64,000 nucleotides of DNA from Pseudomonas frederiksbergensis (GTDB lineage: Bacteria; Pseudomonadota; Gammaproteobacteria; Pseudomonadales; Pseudomonadaceae): positions 522,004 to 586,003 of the forward strand of contig NZ_MOBR01000006.1 of NCBI RefSeq assembly GCF_003732705.1. The letters are read 5' to 3'. The notes below the pieces were generated by a model, which ran no database searches, was not told the origin of the DNA, and saw only the letters and a list, made by a program, of their open reading frames with translations. Below, in pieces: positions 8,946-17,713 of the stretch. Both the position numbers and the translations under genes were made by a program. The stretch's first letter is position 1. Each line of letters opens with the position of its first letter.

Positions 8946-9506
8946 TTACATTGGGTTTTGTGGGCGCCACGGTTCGATCAGGGCGTCCAGGTTCAGCGCG
9001 TCGGCGAAATCCAGGAACTGATCGCGCAGCCAACTGATTTGCACGCCGGCCGGCAATGTCACGGTAAACGTGGCATTGAGCATGGTGCCGCCGGTCTGTG
9101 GCGCCTGATAGGTGTCGCAGGTCAGGTTTTCCAGCTCGACGTTGTGGTCCATGAAGAACTGGCACAACTCGTTGATGATGTCCGAGCGATAGGCCGAGCT
9201 GACATAGGCGACGTACGGCAGGGCCTGTGGACGGTTCTCCAGGGCCGCGCTGCGCACCACGTTGACCGTGAAGGCGTGCTTCTTGGCGAGGATCGGCAGG
9301 CTGCCTTCCAGGCGGGCCAGGGCGTCCCAGCTGCCGGAGATCTCGAGGATCAGGGCACTGCACTCGCCATGACGGGTCAGGCGAGAAGTGACAACGGCGC
9401 AGCGGTTTTCATGGCTGGCGCGGCACAGGACGTTAGTCAGCTCCATGGGGTTGGCGCCGAGGGCACTGATGACAAGGAATTGTTCGCGAACTGTGGGGGT
9501 GGACAT
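8946..9506 (-). CDS. gcvR: Glycine cleavage system regulator GcvR (two ACT domains)
   Basis: A 186-residue cytosolic protein with two tandem ACT-like domains (about residues 8-85 and 95-170: TVREQFLVISALGANPMELT and QALPYVAYVSSAYRSDIINE). GcvR proteins bind glycine and restrain GcvA-activated transcription of the glycine cleavage system. It contains no DNA-binding domain, as expected for the family. It heads a two-gene operon with bcp and is divergent from dapA. Confidence 0.85.
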   Translation of the reverse strand: MSTPTVREQFLVISALGANPMELTNVLCRASHENRCAVVTSRLTRHGECSALILEISGSWDALARLEGSLPILAKKHAFTVNVVRSAALENRPQALPYVAYVSSAYRSDIINELCQFFMDHNVELENLTCDTYQAPQTGGTMLNATFTVTLPAGVQISWLRDQFLDFADALNLDALIEPWRPQNPM

Positions 9507-9773
9507 GCAGCATTCCTAAAGCGATGAGCGGTCGATACTTCTACGGGCTTTTTTTACCGGGGGCGACCCTGCGCAGACGAATTCAGAAAACCCGAGCCGA
9601 AGGTTGCAACGTGCTCCAGAGTGGCGGGAGCGAGGGGTGGCAACGCTGGATCGGGGCTTGTGATGCCGAAAATGGAGGCTGGAACCCGGCGTACGAGCTT
9701 ATCAGTACCGATCAAAGTCTGAAGGGTAGCGAAAAGCAGCGCCAAGGGGAATGGCAGCAGCGCAGTACTTCGC

Positions 9774-9802
9774 TTGTACAAGCATCTTGGCGCCAGTACC
9801 AT
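9774..9802 (+). promoter_or_regulatory. Candidate sigma-70 promoter of dapA-bamC
   Basis: TTGTAC (9774-9779), a 17-base spacer and TACCAT (9797-9802) lie 33 bases before the dapA ATG. This is the best promoter-like pair in the 328-base gcvR-dapA divergent gap (9507-9834); I see no gene, terminator or repeat in the rest of the gap. Confidence 0.45.
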
Positions 9803-9834
9803 TACGGCTCTCTTTTTCCGGCAGGAGCGGTTGC

Positions 9835-10713
9835 ATGATTGCGGGCAGTATGGTGGCACTGGTCACACCCATGGATGCACAAGGTCGTCTCGATTGGGAC
9901 AGCCTGAGCAAACTGGTGGACTTTCACCTGCAAAACGGCACCCACGCCATCGTGGCGGTCGGTACTACAGGTGAATCGGCCACGCTAGACGTGAACGAGC
10001 ACATCGAAGTGATTCGTTACGTGGTCAAGCAGGTTGCAGGGCGCATCCCGGTCATCGCCGGCACCGGTGCGAACTCGACGCGCGAGGCCATCGAGCTGAC
10101 CACCAATGCCAAGAGCGCCGGCGCCGACGCCTGCCTGCTGGTCACGCCGTACTACAACAAACCGACTCAGGAAGGCTTGTACCAGCACTTCAAGGCCATC
10201 GCCGAAGCCGTCGATATCCCGCAGATCCTCTATAACGTGCCTGGCCGCACCGCGTGCGACATGCTGGCCGACACCGTGATCCGCCTCTCGACCGTGAAAA
10301 ACATCATCGGCATCAAGGAAGCCACCGGCGACCTGGGCCGTGCCAAGGCGATCATCGAAGGTGTCAGCAAAGACTTCCTGGTGATCTCCGGTGATGACGC
10401 GACGGCTGTCGAGCTGATTCTGCTGGGTGGTAAAGGCAACATCTCGGTGACCGCCAACGTCGCCCCGCGTGATATGGCCGACCTGTGCAACGCCGCGCTG
10501 AAAGGCGATGCCGTGACCGCTCGTGCCATCCACGAAAAACTGATGCCGCTCAACAAGACCCTGTTTATCGAATCCAACCCTATCCCCGTGAAATGGGCAC
10601 TGCATGAAATGGGCTTGATGCCGGACGGTATCCGTCTGCCGCTCACCTGGCTCAGCGCTGCCTGTCACGAACCGCTGCGGCAGGCCATGCGCCAGTCCGG
10701 CGTCCTGGTTTAA
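9835..10713 (+). CDS. dapA: 4-hydroxy-tetrahydrodipicolinate synthase
   Basis: Condenses pyruvate with aspartate-semialdehyde in lysine and diaminopimelate synthesis. The ATG at 9835 gives exactly 292 residues, the family length; an in-frame start at 9751 would add 28 non-homologous residues. Active-site residues visible: Thr44-Thr45 (VGTTGESATL), Tyr107 (TPYYNKPTQEG), Tyr133 (ILYNVPGRT) and the Schiff-base Lys161 (IGIKEATGD). bamC begins 17 bases after the stop, the same pairing as in E. coli and P. aeruginosa. Confidence 0.98.
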   Translation: MIAGSMVALVTPMDAQGRLDWDSLSKLVDFHLQNGTHAIVAVGTTGESATLDVNEHIEVIRYVVKQVAGRIPVIAGTGANSTREAIELTTNAKSAGADACLLVTPYYNKPTQEGLYQHFKAIAEAVDIPQILYNVPGRTACDMLADTVIRLSTVKNIIGIKEATGDLGRAKAIIEGVSKDFLVISGDDATAVELILLGGKGNISVTANVAPRDMADLCNAALKGDAVTARAIHEKLMPLNKTLFIESNPIPVKWALHEMGLMPDGIRLPLTWLSAACHEPLRQAMRQSGVLV

Positions 10714-10730
10714 TTGAGGAAGTACAACGC

Positions 10731-11846
10731 ATGAAGCGAATGGCCGGACTTTCCGCACTTGCCTTGATTATCTCCAGCACCAGTGGCTGCGGATGGATCT
10801 GGGGCCCGGAAGGTTACTTCCGTGACCGTGGTAGCGATTACCTGGAAGCGCAACAGACTGCACCGATGCAATTGCCACCGAATGTCAACACCGCCAAACG
10901 TCTGGATCCGCTGTTGCCGATCCCGCGTAACGTGGCCGATGACACCGCCAAGGGCGAATACATCGTGCCTCGTCCGCAACCGCTGTCGGCGATTGCTGAC
11001 GCCAGCGACTACACCCTGCAAAAAAGCGGTGACTCGAGCTGGGTCATGGGCCAGCACCCACCGGCCGAAGTCTGGCCAGTGGCGGTGCAGTTCTTCCAGG
11101 ACAACGGCTTCCGCCTGGATGAACAACGTCCGCAAACCGGCGAATTCACCACCACGTGGCAGCATTCCGATGAACTGTCCGCAGCCATGGCCAAGCGCCT
11201 GAGCGCTGCCGGCATCAGCGCCGACAACGAAACCCGCGTGCGGGTCCGCATCGAGCCAGGCGTGCAGCGCAACACCAGTGAAATCTACGTGGTCAGCGCC
11301 CAGCGTCCTTCGGGCAGCACCGCCGACGTCGATTTCACCAACCGTTCGGTCAACACTGGCCTGGACGCGGCATTGGTGGACGATTTGCTCGCAAGCATGA
11401 GCCGCACGGCCGAGAAGGGTGGTTCGGTGTCGATGCTGGCTTCCCAGGACTCCGATAAGCCAAGTCGTGTCAGCCTGAGCGAAGACGGCAGCGGCAACCC
11501 GATCCTGAACGTCGGTCCGGACCTGGATCGTGCCTGGTCGAGCGTCGGTCGTGCGCTGGAACAGGGCGAATGGCGCGTTGAAGACATCAACCGCAGCCTG
11601 GGCCTGTACTACATCAACCTGTCGGAAAAAGCCGAGAAGAAAGACGAAAAGCCTGGCTTCTTCAGCAGCCTGTTCGGCAGTGCGCCGACCAAGGAAGAAG
11701 TTGAAGCCCGTGCCGAGCGTTATCAGGTTCGCCTGAGCAAGGTTGGCGAGAACGTCCAGGTCACCGTCGAGAAAAACATCAACACCGTCGCGCCTGCTGA
11801 TGTGGCGCGTAAAGTGTTGAGCGTGATTCAGGACAACCTGGGCTGA
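10731..11846 (+). CDS. bamC: Outer membrane protein assembly factor BamC (NlpB lipoprotein)
   Basis: Lipoprotein subunit of the beta-barrel assembly machine. The 371-residue product has a lipoprotein signal peptide (ALALIISSTSGC, lipidated Cys20; the lipobox has Thr-Ser-Gly before Cys, slightly off the LAGC norm), an unstructured N-terminal segment that in E. coli binds BamD, and two helix-grip domains (about 95-210 and 235-370, with DFTNRSVNTGLDAALVDDLL). It is cotranscribed with dapA and followed after 4 bases by the MBL-hydrolase gene. Confidence 0.93.
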   Translation: MKRMAGLSALALIISSTSGCGWIWGPEGYFRDRGSDYLEAQQTAPMQLPPNVNTAKRLDPLLPIPRNVADDTAKGEYIVPRPQPLSAIADASDYTLQKSGDSSWVMGQHPPAEVWPVAVQFFQDNGFRLDEQRPQTGEFTTTWQHSDELSAAMAKRLSAAGISADNETRVRVRIEPGVQRNTSEIYVVSAQRPSGSTADVDFTNRSVNTGLDAALVDDLLASMSRTAEKGGSVSMLASQDSDKPSRVSLSEDGSGNPILNVGPDLDRAWSSVGRALEQGEWRVEDINRSLGLYYINLSEKAEKKDEKPGFFSSLFGSAPTKEEVEARAERYQVRLSKVGENVQVTVEKNINTVAPADVARKVLSVIQDNLG

Positions 11847-11850
11847 TCAC

Positions 11851-12609
11851 ATGCGTTTTGCCGTTCTCGGCAGCGGTAGCCAAGGGAACGGCACGCTGAT
11901 AGCCAGCGCTGATACGTACGTGCTGGTGGATTGTGGTTTCTCCCTGCGGGAAACCGAAAAACGCCTGTTGCGCCTCGGGGTAAACCCGGCGCAACTGAGC
12001 GCGATACTCGTGACCCACGAACATGCCGACCACGTGCATGGCGTGGGTTTGCTGTCTCGGCGCTACAATCTGCCTGTCTACCTCAGTCGCGGCACCCTGC
12101 GCGGGATGCGCAAACCGATCGAACCCGCGGGCTTCCTGGCCGGCGGCGAGCAATTGCAAATCGGCGTCCTGAACATCGAAGTCATTGCCGTGGCCCACGA
12201 TGCGCAGGAACCGACCCAGTACGTGTTCAACGACGGTGAGCGGCGCTTCGGCCTGTTGACCGACCTGGGCTCGTATTGCAGCAAGGTGCTGGACGGCTAT
12301 CGGGACCTCGATGCATTGATGATCGAGTCCAACCATTGCCGTGACATGCTGGCTCGCGGTCACTACCCGTACTTCCTGAAGCAGCGGGTGGGCGGTGAAC
12401 TGGGACATTTGAACAACCATCAGGCGGCATTCCTGGTGGCCGAGTTGGGCTGGCAAGGCCTGCAACACCTGGTCCTGGCCCATCTGAGCAGCAAGAACAA
12501 CCTGCCGCAGCTGGCCCGGCAATGTTTTGTCGACACCCTCGGGTGCGACCCGGACTGGCTGCAACTGGCCGATCAAGATTCAGGGCTCGACTGGCGACAC
12601 ATCGCCTAG
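11851..12609 (+). CDS. MBL-fold metallo-hydrolase (PA1012-like)
   Basis: A 252-residue metallo-beta-lactamase-fold protein with the metal motif H56-x-H58-x-D60-H61 (THEHADHVHG) and later metal ligands in VAHDAQEP and HLGHL-like stretches. It resembles the YycJ/WalJ group of putative nucleases or phosphodiesterases; the substrate is unknown. It sits 4 bases after bamC and 28 bases before purC, so it is probably part of a dapA-bamC-MBL-purC transcript. Confidence 0.85.
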   Translation: MRFAVLGSGSQGNGTLIASADTYVLVDCGFSLRETEKRLLRLGVNPAQLSAILVTHEHADHVHGVGLLSRRYNLPVYLSRGTLRGMRKPIEPAGFLAGGEQLQIGVLNIEVIAVAHDAQEPTQYVFNDGERRFGLLTDLGSYCSKVLDGYRDLDALMIESNHCRDMLARGHYPYFLKQRVGGELGHLNNHQAAFLVAELGWQGLQHLVLAHLSSKNNLPQLARQCFVDTLGCDPDWLQLADQDSGLDWRHIA

Positions 12610-12637
12610 CCCACCTACTTAGCAAGCGGAGCCCATC

Positions 12638-13351
12638 ATGGAAAAACGTGAAGAACTCTACCGCGGCAAAGCCAAATCGGTTTTCAAGACCGACGACGCT
12701 GACCGCTTGATCCTGCTGTTTCGCAACGACACCTCGGCGTTCGACGGCAAGCGTATCGAGCAGCTCGACCGCAAAGGCATGGTGAACAACAAGTTCAACG
12801 CCTTCATCATGCAGAAACTCGAAGCCGCCGGCGTGCCGACTCAATTCGACAAACTGCTGGGCGACAACGAATGCCTGGTGAAAAAACTCGACATGATCCC
12901 GGTCGAGTGCGTCGTGCGTAACTACGCCGCGGGCAGCCTGGTCAAGCGTCTGGGCGTTGAAGAGGGCTTGAAGCTCAACCCTTACACCTTCGAACTGTTC
13001 CTCAAGGACGACGCCAAGGGCGACCCGTTCATCAACGAATCCCACGTCGTGGCATTCGGTTGGGGCACCGCCGAGCAACTGGTTCGCATGAAAGAACTGT
13101 CGCTCAAGGTCAATGAAGTCCTGAGCAAACTGTTCGACGACGCCGGCCTGCTGCTGGTCGACTTCAAACTTGAATTCGGCGTGTTCTCCGACGGCTCCAT
13201 CGTCTTGGGCGACGAATTCAGCCCGGACGGCTGCCGTCTGTGGGACAAGGCCACCGGCAAGAAAATGGACAAGGACCGCTTCCGCCAAGGTCTCGGTGAC
13301 GTCATTGAAGCCTACGAAGAAGTCGCCAATCGTCTGGGTGTACCGCTTTAA
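12638..13351 (+). CDS. purC: Phosphoribosylaminoimidazole-succinocarboxamide synthase
   Basis: Joins CAIR and aspartate with ATP to give SAICAR in purine synthesis. The 237-residue protein has the signature [10 protein letters not shown] at the ATP site, [10 protein letters not shown] and LVDFKLEFG (residues ~170-180) with [11 protein letters not shown]. Length and motifs fit the standard bacterial monofunctional enzyme. A GGAG-containing RBS precedes the ATG. Confidence 0.98.
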   Translation: MEKREELYRGKAKSVFKTDDADRLILLFRNDTSAFDGKRIEQLDRKGMVNNKFNAFIMQKLEAAGVPTQFDKLLGDNECLVKKLDMIPVECVVRNYAAGSLVKRLGVEEGLKLNPYTFELFLKDDAKGDPFINESHVVAFGWGTAEQLVRMKELSLKVNEVLSKLFDDAGLLLVDFKLEFGVFSDGSIVLGDEFSPDGCRLWDKATGKKMDKDRFRQGLGDVIEAYEEVANRLGVPL

Positions 13352-13434
13352 TCGACGCAAGCATCTGATAGCACGGAAAAATTTCGCTTAGGGGGTTCGC
13401 TTCCGGCGAAAGTGTTGTTATGATGCGCGCCGTT

Positions 13435-13524
13435 GGAGAGATGCCAGAGTGGCCGAATGGGACGGATTCGAAATCCGTTGTACCTTCACCGGTACCTAGG
13501 GTTCGAATCCCTATCTCTCCGCCA
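13435..13524 (+). tRNA. tRNA-Ser (anticodon CGA)
   Basis: Acceptor GGAGAGA (13435-13441) pairs with TCTCTCC (13514-13520), followed by the discriminator G and an encoded CCA. The anticodon stem ACGGA/TCCGT encloses the loop TTCGAAA with anticodon CGA at 13469-13471. A long variable arm (GTACC..GGTAC) marks a class II serine tRNA, and GGTTCGAATCC forms the T arm. Confidence 0.97.
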
Positions 13525-13540
13525 TTATTGAACAAGACGA

Positions 13541-13576
13541 AGCCCCCGTAATCATTGCTGATTACGGGGGCTTTTT
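13541..13576 (+). terminator. Rho-independent terminator after tRNA-Ser
   Basis: AGCCCCCGTAATCA pairs with TGATTACGGGGGCT around a short loop and is followed by TTTTTCG. The stem is 14 bp. It ends the tRNA transcript and may also serve the convergent SYLF gene. Confidence 0.9.
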
Positions 13577-13604
13577 CGTTTCTGGGTTTTTGTTCAGGGC
13601 AAAT

Positions 13605-14165
13605 TTAGCGCTTGATCAGCGAAATCTTCGTCCCCTCAATGCTGACCCCGGCCATTAACCCCTGTTGGTCGAAGATGTAGGCGTACGCATCGTCTTTCAG
13701 CGTCGAGCTGGACAGGTTTTTCGCAACGCCTTCATCAACTACCACAACAGTTGGCCCTACGCCGATTTCCCAGCCCTTGGTTTCGCGGACGTATTTCACC
13801 GCTTTATCGGTCATCAAAAAGACCACATAGCCATAAGACTGGGCGCCTGCTTGCAGCCCCCACGAGCCGGTGACGGAGTTGTAGTAACCCTCTACTTGCT
13901 TGCCCTTTAACAATTCGCCTTCGCCATAGCTACCACCGAACACAAGGCCTGCCTTGATGATTTTCGGGAAGACCAGAATAGCTTTGGCGTTGTGCGCGAT
14001 GGTTTCGGCAAAGGGTGTGCCCTTGTAGAGCCTTTGTAATGCCTGCCGAGAGTCGGTATTCAGATCCTCGGCGGTGGCCGCGCCTGCAGTGTTGAGGAGG
14101 CTTGTCGATGCCAATGATGCTGTGGCGAGAAAGACTGAAAGGAAGAACCGCATTGACTGAGTCAT
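13605..14165 (-). CDS. SYLF-domain (Ysc84-like) exported protein
   Basis: A 186-residue protein with a signal peptide (MRFFLSVFLATASLASTSLL) followed by a SYLF/Ysc84 domain: KAILVFPKIIKAGLVFGGSY, GYYNSVTGSWGLQAGAQSYG, VGPTVVVVDEGVAKNLSSST. In eukaryotes the domain binds phosphoinositides; the role of the bacterial periplasmic versions is not settled. ATG at 14165 chosen because it places the signal peptide at the N-terminus and has GGAG upstream; the longer reading frame to 14468 runs through the mtlD terminator. Confidence 0.85.
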   Translation of the reverse strand: MTQSMRFFLSVFLATASLASTSLLNTAGAATAEDLNTDSRQALQRLYKGTPFAETIAHNAKAILVFPKIIKAGLVFGGSYGEGELLKGKQVEGYYNSVTGSWGLQAGAQSYGYVVFLMTDKAVKYVRETKGWEIGVGPTVVVVDEGVAKNLSSSTLKDDAYAYIFDQQGLMAGVSIEGTKISLIKR

Positions 14166-14373
14166 ATCCGTACTCCGATAAGGGAGCATTGGATGGGAGC
14201 AGCAGTCCGCGCCTGCATTAAACAGGAACCGAACCCACTGAACGTTATCCGGCGCACCCTGAAATGTGTGAATCCCAAGCTTCGCTCTTGAATGAAACAG
14301 GGCCTGAGGCCTTTGATCAGTCGCGATGCCGTCACTTGTTATGACCCCTGTGGAAGGGCCGGGTTCGTTACAT

Positions 14374-14408
14374 AAAAAATGCCCCGTCGCTAAATGAGCG
14401 GCGGGGCA
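14374..14408 (-). terminator. Rho-independent terminator after mtlD-like gene
   Basis: On the minus strand GCCCCGCCGC pairs with the GC-rich arm GCGACGGGGC around TCATTTA, then TTTTTTATG. It lies 36 bases after the stop of the HAD-dehydrogenase fusion and separates it from the SYLF gene. Confidence 0.85.
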
Positions 14409-14443
14409 TGCGAAATTGATTGCTAACGCGAGTCCTCTTCCAG

Positions 14444-16582
14444 CTACGCCTGGGCTGGCCAGCCCCAATGCCCTGAATCCGGCTTCACCAGCCGTTCAAA
14501 ATGCCCACCAATCCCCTCAACCAATTCCGCATCCCTGACCGGATCCAACCCCGGATATGGTTTGCCGTTATAACTCCCGGTGTACGTCAGCATCGCCTCG
14601 ACACTCCCGTTCTCTTCATAAAGCGTGCGCATCAACTGACTCTCCTGATCCTTGGCGTCCGTCGAGCGCAGGGCATAGTGCAGGGCCAGCGCGGTGCCGA
14701 ATTCAAGGCCGGTTGAATCGATGCCGTGTTTGCGGGCCAGGTCGATGCTGCGCAGGATGCGTTCGTTGCGTTGCAGTTTGCGCAAAGGGTCGCGGCCGAC
14801 TCGGGCGCAGGGGTCTTTGAAGGAGGTGTTGCAGCGTTCGAGGAAGGTTTTGGCGAAACCGGTGACGGCATCGCTCATTTGCGGGTTCTCGGCGACCAGG
14901 GCCGGGCCGACTTCTTGTCGGATCAAGCGTTCGGCCAGGGCACTGACGCGCGGATCACCCATGCCCTGGCCCAGCCACGAATAGCCCAACAGACTGGCGT
15001 ACCAGGCAATGATCGCGTGGGGACCGTTCCACAGCAGGTTCTTGATGACCTGGGTCTGGGTGATGTCTTCCACGGTTTTCACCTGGCGCAGTCGCTCAAG
15101 CAGGTTGCTACCGCGCTCAACGTAGAGGGGCATGTCCGGTTCGCTGTTGAACAGGATCAGGTGCATCTGGCTCAGGGCGTTGCTGGACTGGGCGAAGGGG
15201 CGGAAGCGGCCGATCAGCCGTTCGTATTCCGGCGCTTTAACGCTGGTCGATGCGGAGTGAGCGGACGGTTCATCACTCAGGCTGTTCTGGAAGATCTTCG
15301 ATTTGATCCGCAGCTGCCGGAGCAAGGCCTCGTTGGAGATTTTCGAGACGATGCGGCTGACGACTGTTTCGGCAAAGTGAGTCTTGTCGAGGATCTGCTG
15401 GCAAGTCTCAGGCGACACCAGCAGCAACAGCTGCGTTTCGACATGGCGGCGCACGAAGGCGGCGCCGCCGACCTTGTTCAGCACGATCAGGATGGTCAGC
15501 TCGCGTCTGCGGCGTTCGAAGCGACGGATCAAACCCTTGGCGATCACATCGGCCTGTTTGCGGATGGCCGGTTCGGGCAGGCTCAGGCCGACGATTTCCG
15601 CGACGTCGTACATATCGATCACCGCTTCGGCATCGTCCATGTCGATCATCCGCAGGTTTTCGATGGTCTGGTCGAAGGACGTCGCGCTGTAGCGCACGCT
15701 GAATCGGCCGAAGGCGTCGACCGTTTCACGCAGCATGCGCGAACGGGTGGCGCCGATGATTTCACAGGGCCGGGTGTAGCCGTCCCAGTGGGAGAAAATC
15801 TGCGTCAGGTAGCCGCCACCCATGGCGCCGAAGCCGTGGATGCCGACGCGAAACTGGTTAAGCGCCTGGGGGAAGGTTTCGGTCAGCTCAGGCGTACCGA
15901 GGTCGGGCATGCACTCGGTCAGATCCCCAAGAAACTCCTGCATGTTGGCGTAAGCCTTGAGCGCGCCGGCCTTGACCTCGGGTGCGGGCGGCTTGATGTC
16001 CTCGATCAGAATCGGCTGCCCCTCGGCACGGATCGCCGACAGCAGGCCGTTTTCCGAGTCTTCGACCATGAAACAGTGGCCCGGCTCGCAGTTGAGCGCG
16101 CTCGCTGCCCGCAGGAAGATTTCGGGATGGGGCTTGCCTTGGGTAACTTCGTCGCCGCACACGGTAATGTCGAAATACTTGAGCACGTTGGCATTGATCA
16201 GGTACTCCTCGGCAATCGCCCGACGGCTTGAGGTCGCGACGGCCATGGTCAGGCCGTACTTACGCAAGCGTTCCAGCACCTCCAGCAAACCTGCCTTGAT
16301 CGGCACGCCCTCATTGCGCACATACGCCAACTCAAGCTCATCGGCGCGCTGGCGGATCTCGGCGTAGGGGAAGTCTTCACCGTTGTGCGCCTTTGCCAGG
16401 GCTTCGGCTTTCTTGGCGCTCAGGCCGAGCGAGCCGATCAGGGTTTCCTCGCTCAACGGCTTGCCGAAAATCTCGCTGGATGCCTGCTTGAGGGTTTTGA
16501 AGCGCAGGCGTTCGGTGTCAAACATGGTGCCATCCATGTCGAAGATGGCACTGAGAATTCTTTTTCCCTGGAAATAAATCAT
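14444..16582 (-). CDS. mtlD: Bifunctional HAD phosphatase / mannitol-1-phosphate 5-dehydrogenase
   Basis: A 712-residue fusion. Residues 1-225 are a HAD hydrolase of the beta-phosphoglucomutase type: motif I D15-M-D17-G-T, motif II VATSS (115-119), motif III Lys150 (GKPHPEIF), motif IV VEDSENG. Residues ~245-712 are a long-chain mannitol dehydrogenase with a Rossmann glycine motif (VGIHGFGAMGGGY, 247-258) and VLNKVGGAAF. The same fusion, reducing fructose-6-phosphate and dephosphorylating mannitol-1-phosphate, was described as MtlD of Acinetobacter baylyi, where it makes mannitol as a compatible solute. By homology this gene probably does the same; there are no PTS or mannitol transport genes beside it. 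AGGAG precedes the ATG. Confidence 0.88.
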   Translation of the reverse strand: MIYFQGKRILSAIFDMDGTMFDTERLRFKTLKQASSEIFGKPLSEETLIGSLGLSAKKAEALAKAHNGEDFPYAEIRQRADELELAYVRNEGVPIKAGLLEVLERLRKYGLTMAVATSSRRAIAEEYLINANVLKYFDITVCGDEVTQGKPHPEIFLRAASALNCEPGHCFMVEDSENGLLSAIRAEGQPILIEDIKPPAPEVKAGALKAYANMQEFLGDLTECMPDLGTPELTETFPQALNQFRVGIHGFGAMGGGYLTQIFSHWDGYTRPCEIIGATRSRMLRETVDAFGRFSVRYSATSFDQTIENLRMIDMDDAEAVIDMYDVAEIVGLSLPEPAIRKQADVIAKGLIRRFERRRRELTILIVLNKVGGAAFVRRHVETQLLLLVSPETCQQILDKTHFAETVVSRIVSKISNEALLRQLRIKSKIFQNSLSDEPSAHSASTSVKAPEYERLIGRFRPFAQSSNALSQMHLILFNSEPDMPLYVERGSNLLERLRQVKTVEDITQTQVIKNLLWNGPHAIIAWYASLLGYSWLGQGMGDPRVSALAERLIRQEVGPALVAENPQMSDAVTGFAKTFLERCNTSFKDPCARVGRDPLRKLQRNERILRSIDLARKHGIDSTGLEFGTALALHYALRSTDAKDQESQLMRTLYEENGSVEAMLTYTGSYNGKPYPGLDPVRDAELVEGIGGHFERLVKPDSGHWGWPAQA

Positions 16583-17176
16583 CGATTGATACTCCTTGTA
16601 CCGTGTGGTGGCTCGACGTAAAGCCGCCTTAAAAGGGGCACTACGTCCGCAAAATGGCGTGGCCTGGAGCTGACGGGCGCGGTTCGAGGCGCATTGGCCG
16701 ACCGGGCGGTGTCTCGCTCAGGAGGTGATGGGTTCCGATAGAAAAGCCAGACGAACACGAGCCCCGCGAAAAAACGGGAGATGGATGCGCCGGTTCAGTG
16801 GCTAATGATCAGAAGCAGGCAGGCGGAGGGACTGAGCAATGGCGCCGATGGGCGCACCAGTCCGACAAACGAGGTCGCAAGCGGTGTAAAGCGAGGAGTG
16901 CAACGAGACGGGAAACAAGCCCTGTGGCTGCGCCAGCGCAGCGTTTGACGTGAGGCCCACAGTGCGCAATCAGGGCTGCGGAAAGTGGGCCGACAAGGCG
17001 ATCGATACGTGTGATTCCATGCATAAGGCGGTGGCATTTCCTTCGGTGTGGCGTTAGGTCTTTTTAGGTATACAGCATGGGGCGCGTCTGGATCAAGGTT
17101 GGGGGCGGGAGGTATGGCGTAGAAATGGGCGTGGATGATCGTTGGGCGCAGTGTGAGCAAGAGGGCGCAAAACATT
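16583..17176. other. Intergenic region without a supportable gene
   Basis: The 594 bases between mtlD and the yegP-like terminator hold no convincing CDS. A minus-strand frame (16795-17307) overlaps the yegP-like gene and encodes an Arg/Ser/Pro/Cys-rich sequence without domain character, so I do not call it. The stretch 16830-17050 resembles, from memory, an intergenic sequence found repeatedly in Pseudomonas genomes; that is an impression, not a search result. The mtlD promoter should lie at the left end. Confidence 0.4.
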
Positions 17177-17211
17177 GAAAAAGCCTCGTCGCTAAAACGC
17201 CACGAGGCCTT
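17177..17211 (-). terminator. Rho-independent terminator after DUF1508 gene
   Basis: On the minus strand GGCCTCGTGGC pairs imperfectly with GCGACGAGGCT around GTTTTA and ends in TTTTTC. It lies just past the stop of the yegP-like gene. Confidence 0.7.
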
Positions 17212-17243
17212 TCCTTTTAAGGGGATGGAAGTTCGCCTCGCCG

Positions 17244-17435
17244 TTAAATCTCCTTGACCGGCGTCTCCCCATGCACCCCCTTGATCAACTCGATCACATG
17301 CAAACAATCAGTTTTATTCACATACGACTCCCCGCTCGCAACCGTCTCATGGTTCCCCGCCCGCAACCGCCAGCGCCACTGCCCTTTTCCGGTGCTCGGG
17401 GTGCCTTTCGATTGCCTGTAAATCTCAAAATACAT
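17244..17435 (-). CDS. YegP-family DUF1508 protein (single repeat)
   Basis: A 63-residue protein consisting of one DUF1508 unit: MYFEIYRQSKG, then WRWRLRAGNHETVASGESYV and the closing helix KTDCLHVIELIKG. E. coli YegP has two such units; single-unit versions are common. Function is unknown. Followed by its own terminator and preceded by a 278-base gap (17436-17713) in which I see only the likely promoters of this gene and of the divergent gtrB-like gene. Confidence 0.8.
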   Translation of the reverse strand: MYFEIYRQSKGTPSTGKGQWRWRLRAGNHETVASGESYVNKTDCLHVIELIKGVHGETPVKEI

Positions 17436-17713
17436 TCAGCTCGCTCCATGCGATTCGTTAATTGCGACAACCTGTGTGCCGCATGTCAGCAAGCCTAGCG
17501 GAGCAGGTTTTTTTGGCCATCGGGCATTTGTTTCCAATGATTTGAAGGCTTTTCCTACAGCTAATCGAGCCTTGGAAAAATGGCCAAAACCGCCGCAGTT
17601 TCGCCCTTGCATCACCTCTCTTGCTCCTGCTTAATACGGGGCAGCTCATGGCGCCGGGAAACACCTCGGCGACCAAAGATTGTTGAAAAATCACTATAAA
17701 AAAGAGCAATCAA

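Noticed and set aside
14726..16231. 501-residue plus-strand frame opposite mtlD
   Set aside because: Shadow frame of the HAD-dehydrogenase gene, whose motifs are all on the minus strand.
16795..17307. 170-residue minus-strand frame
   Set aside because: Overlaps the DUF1508 gene and its terminator, no domain, Arg/Ser/Pro/Cys-rich noise-like composition.
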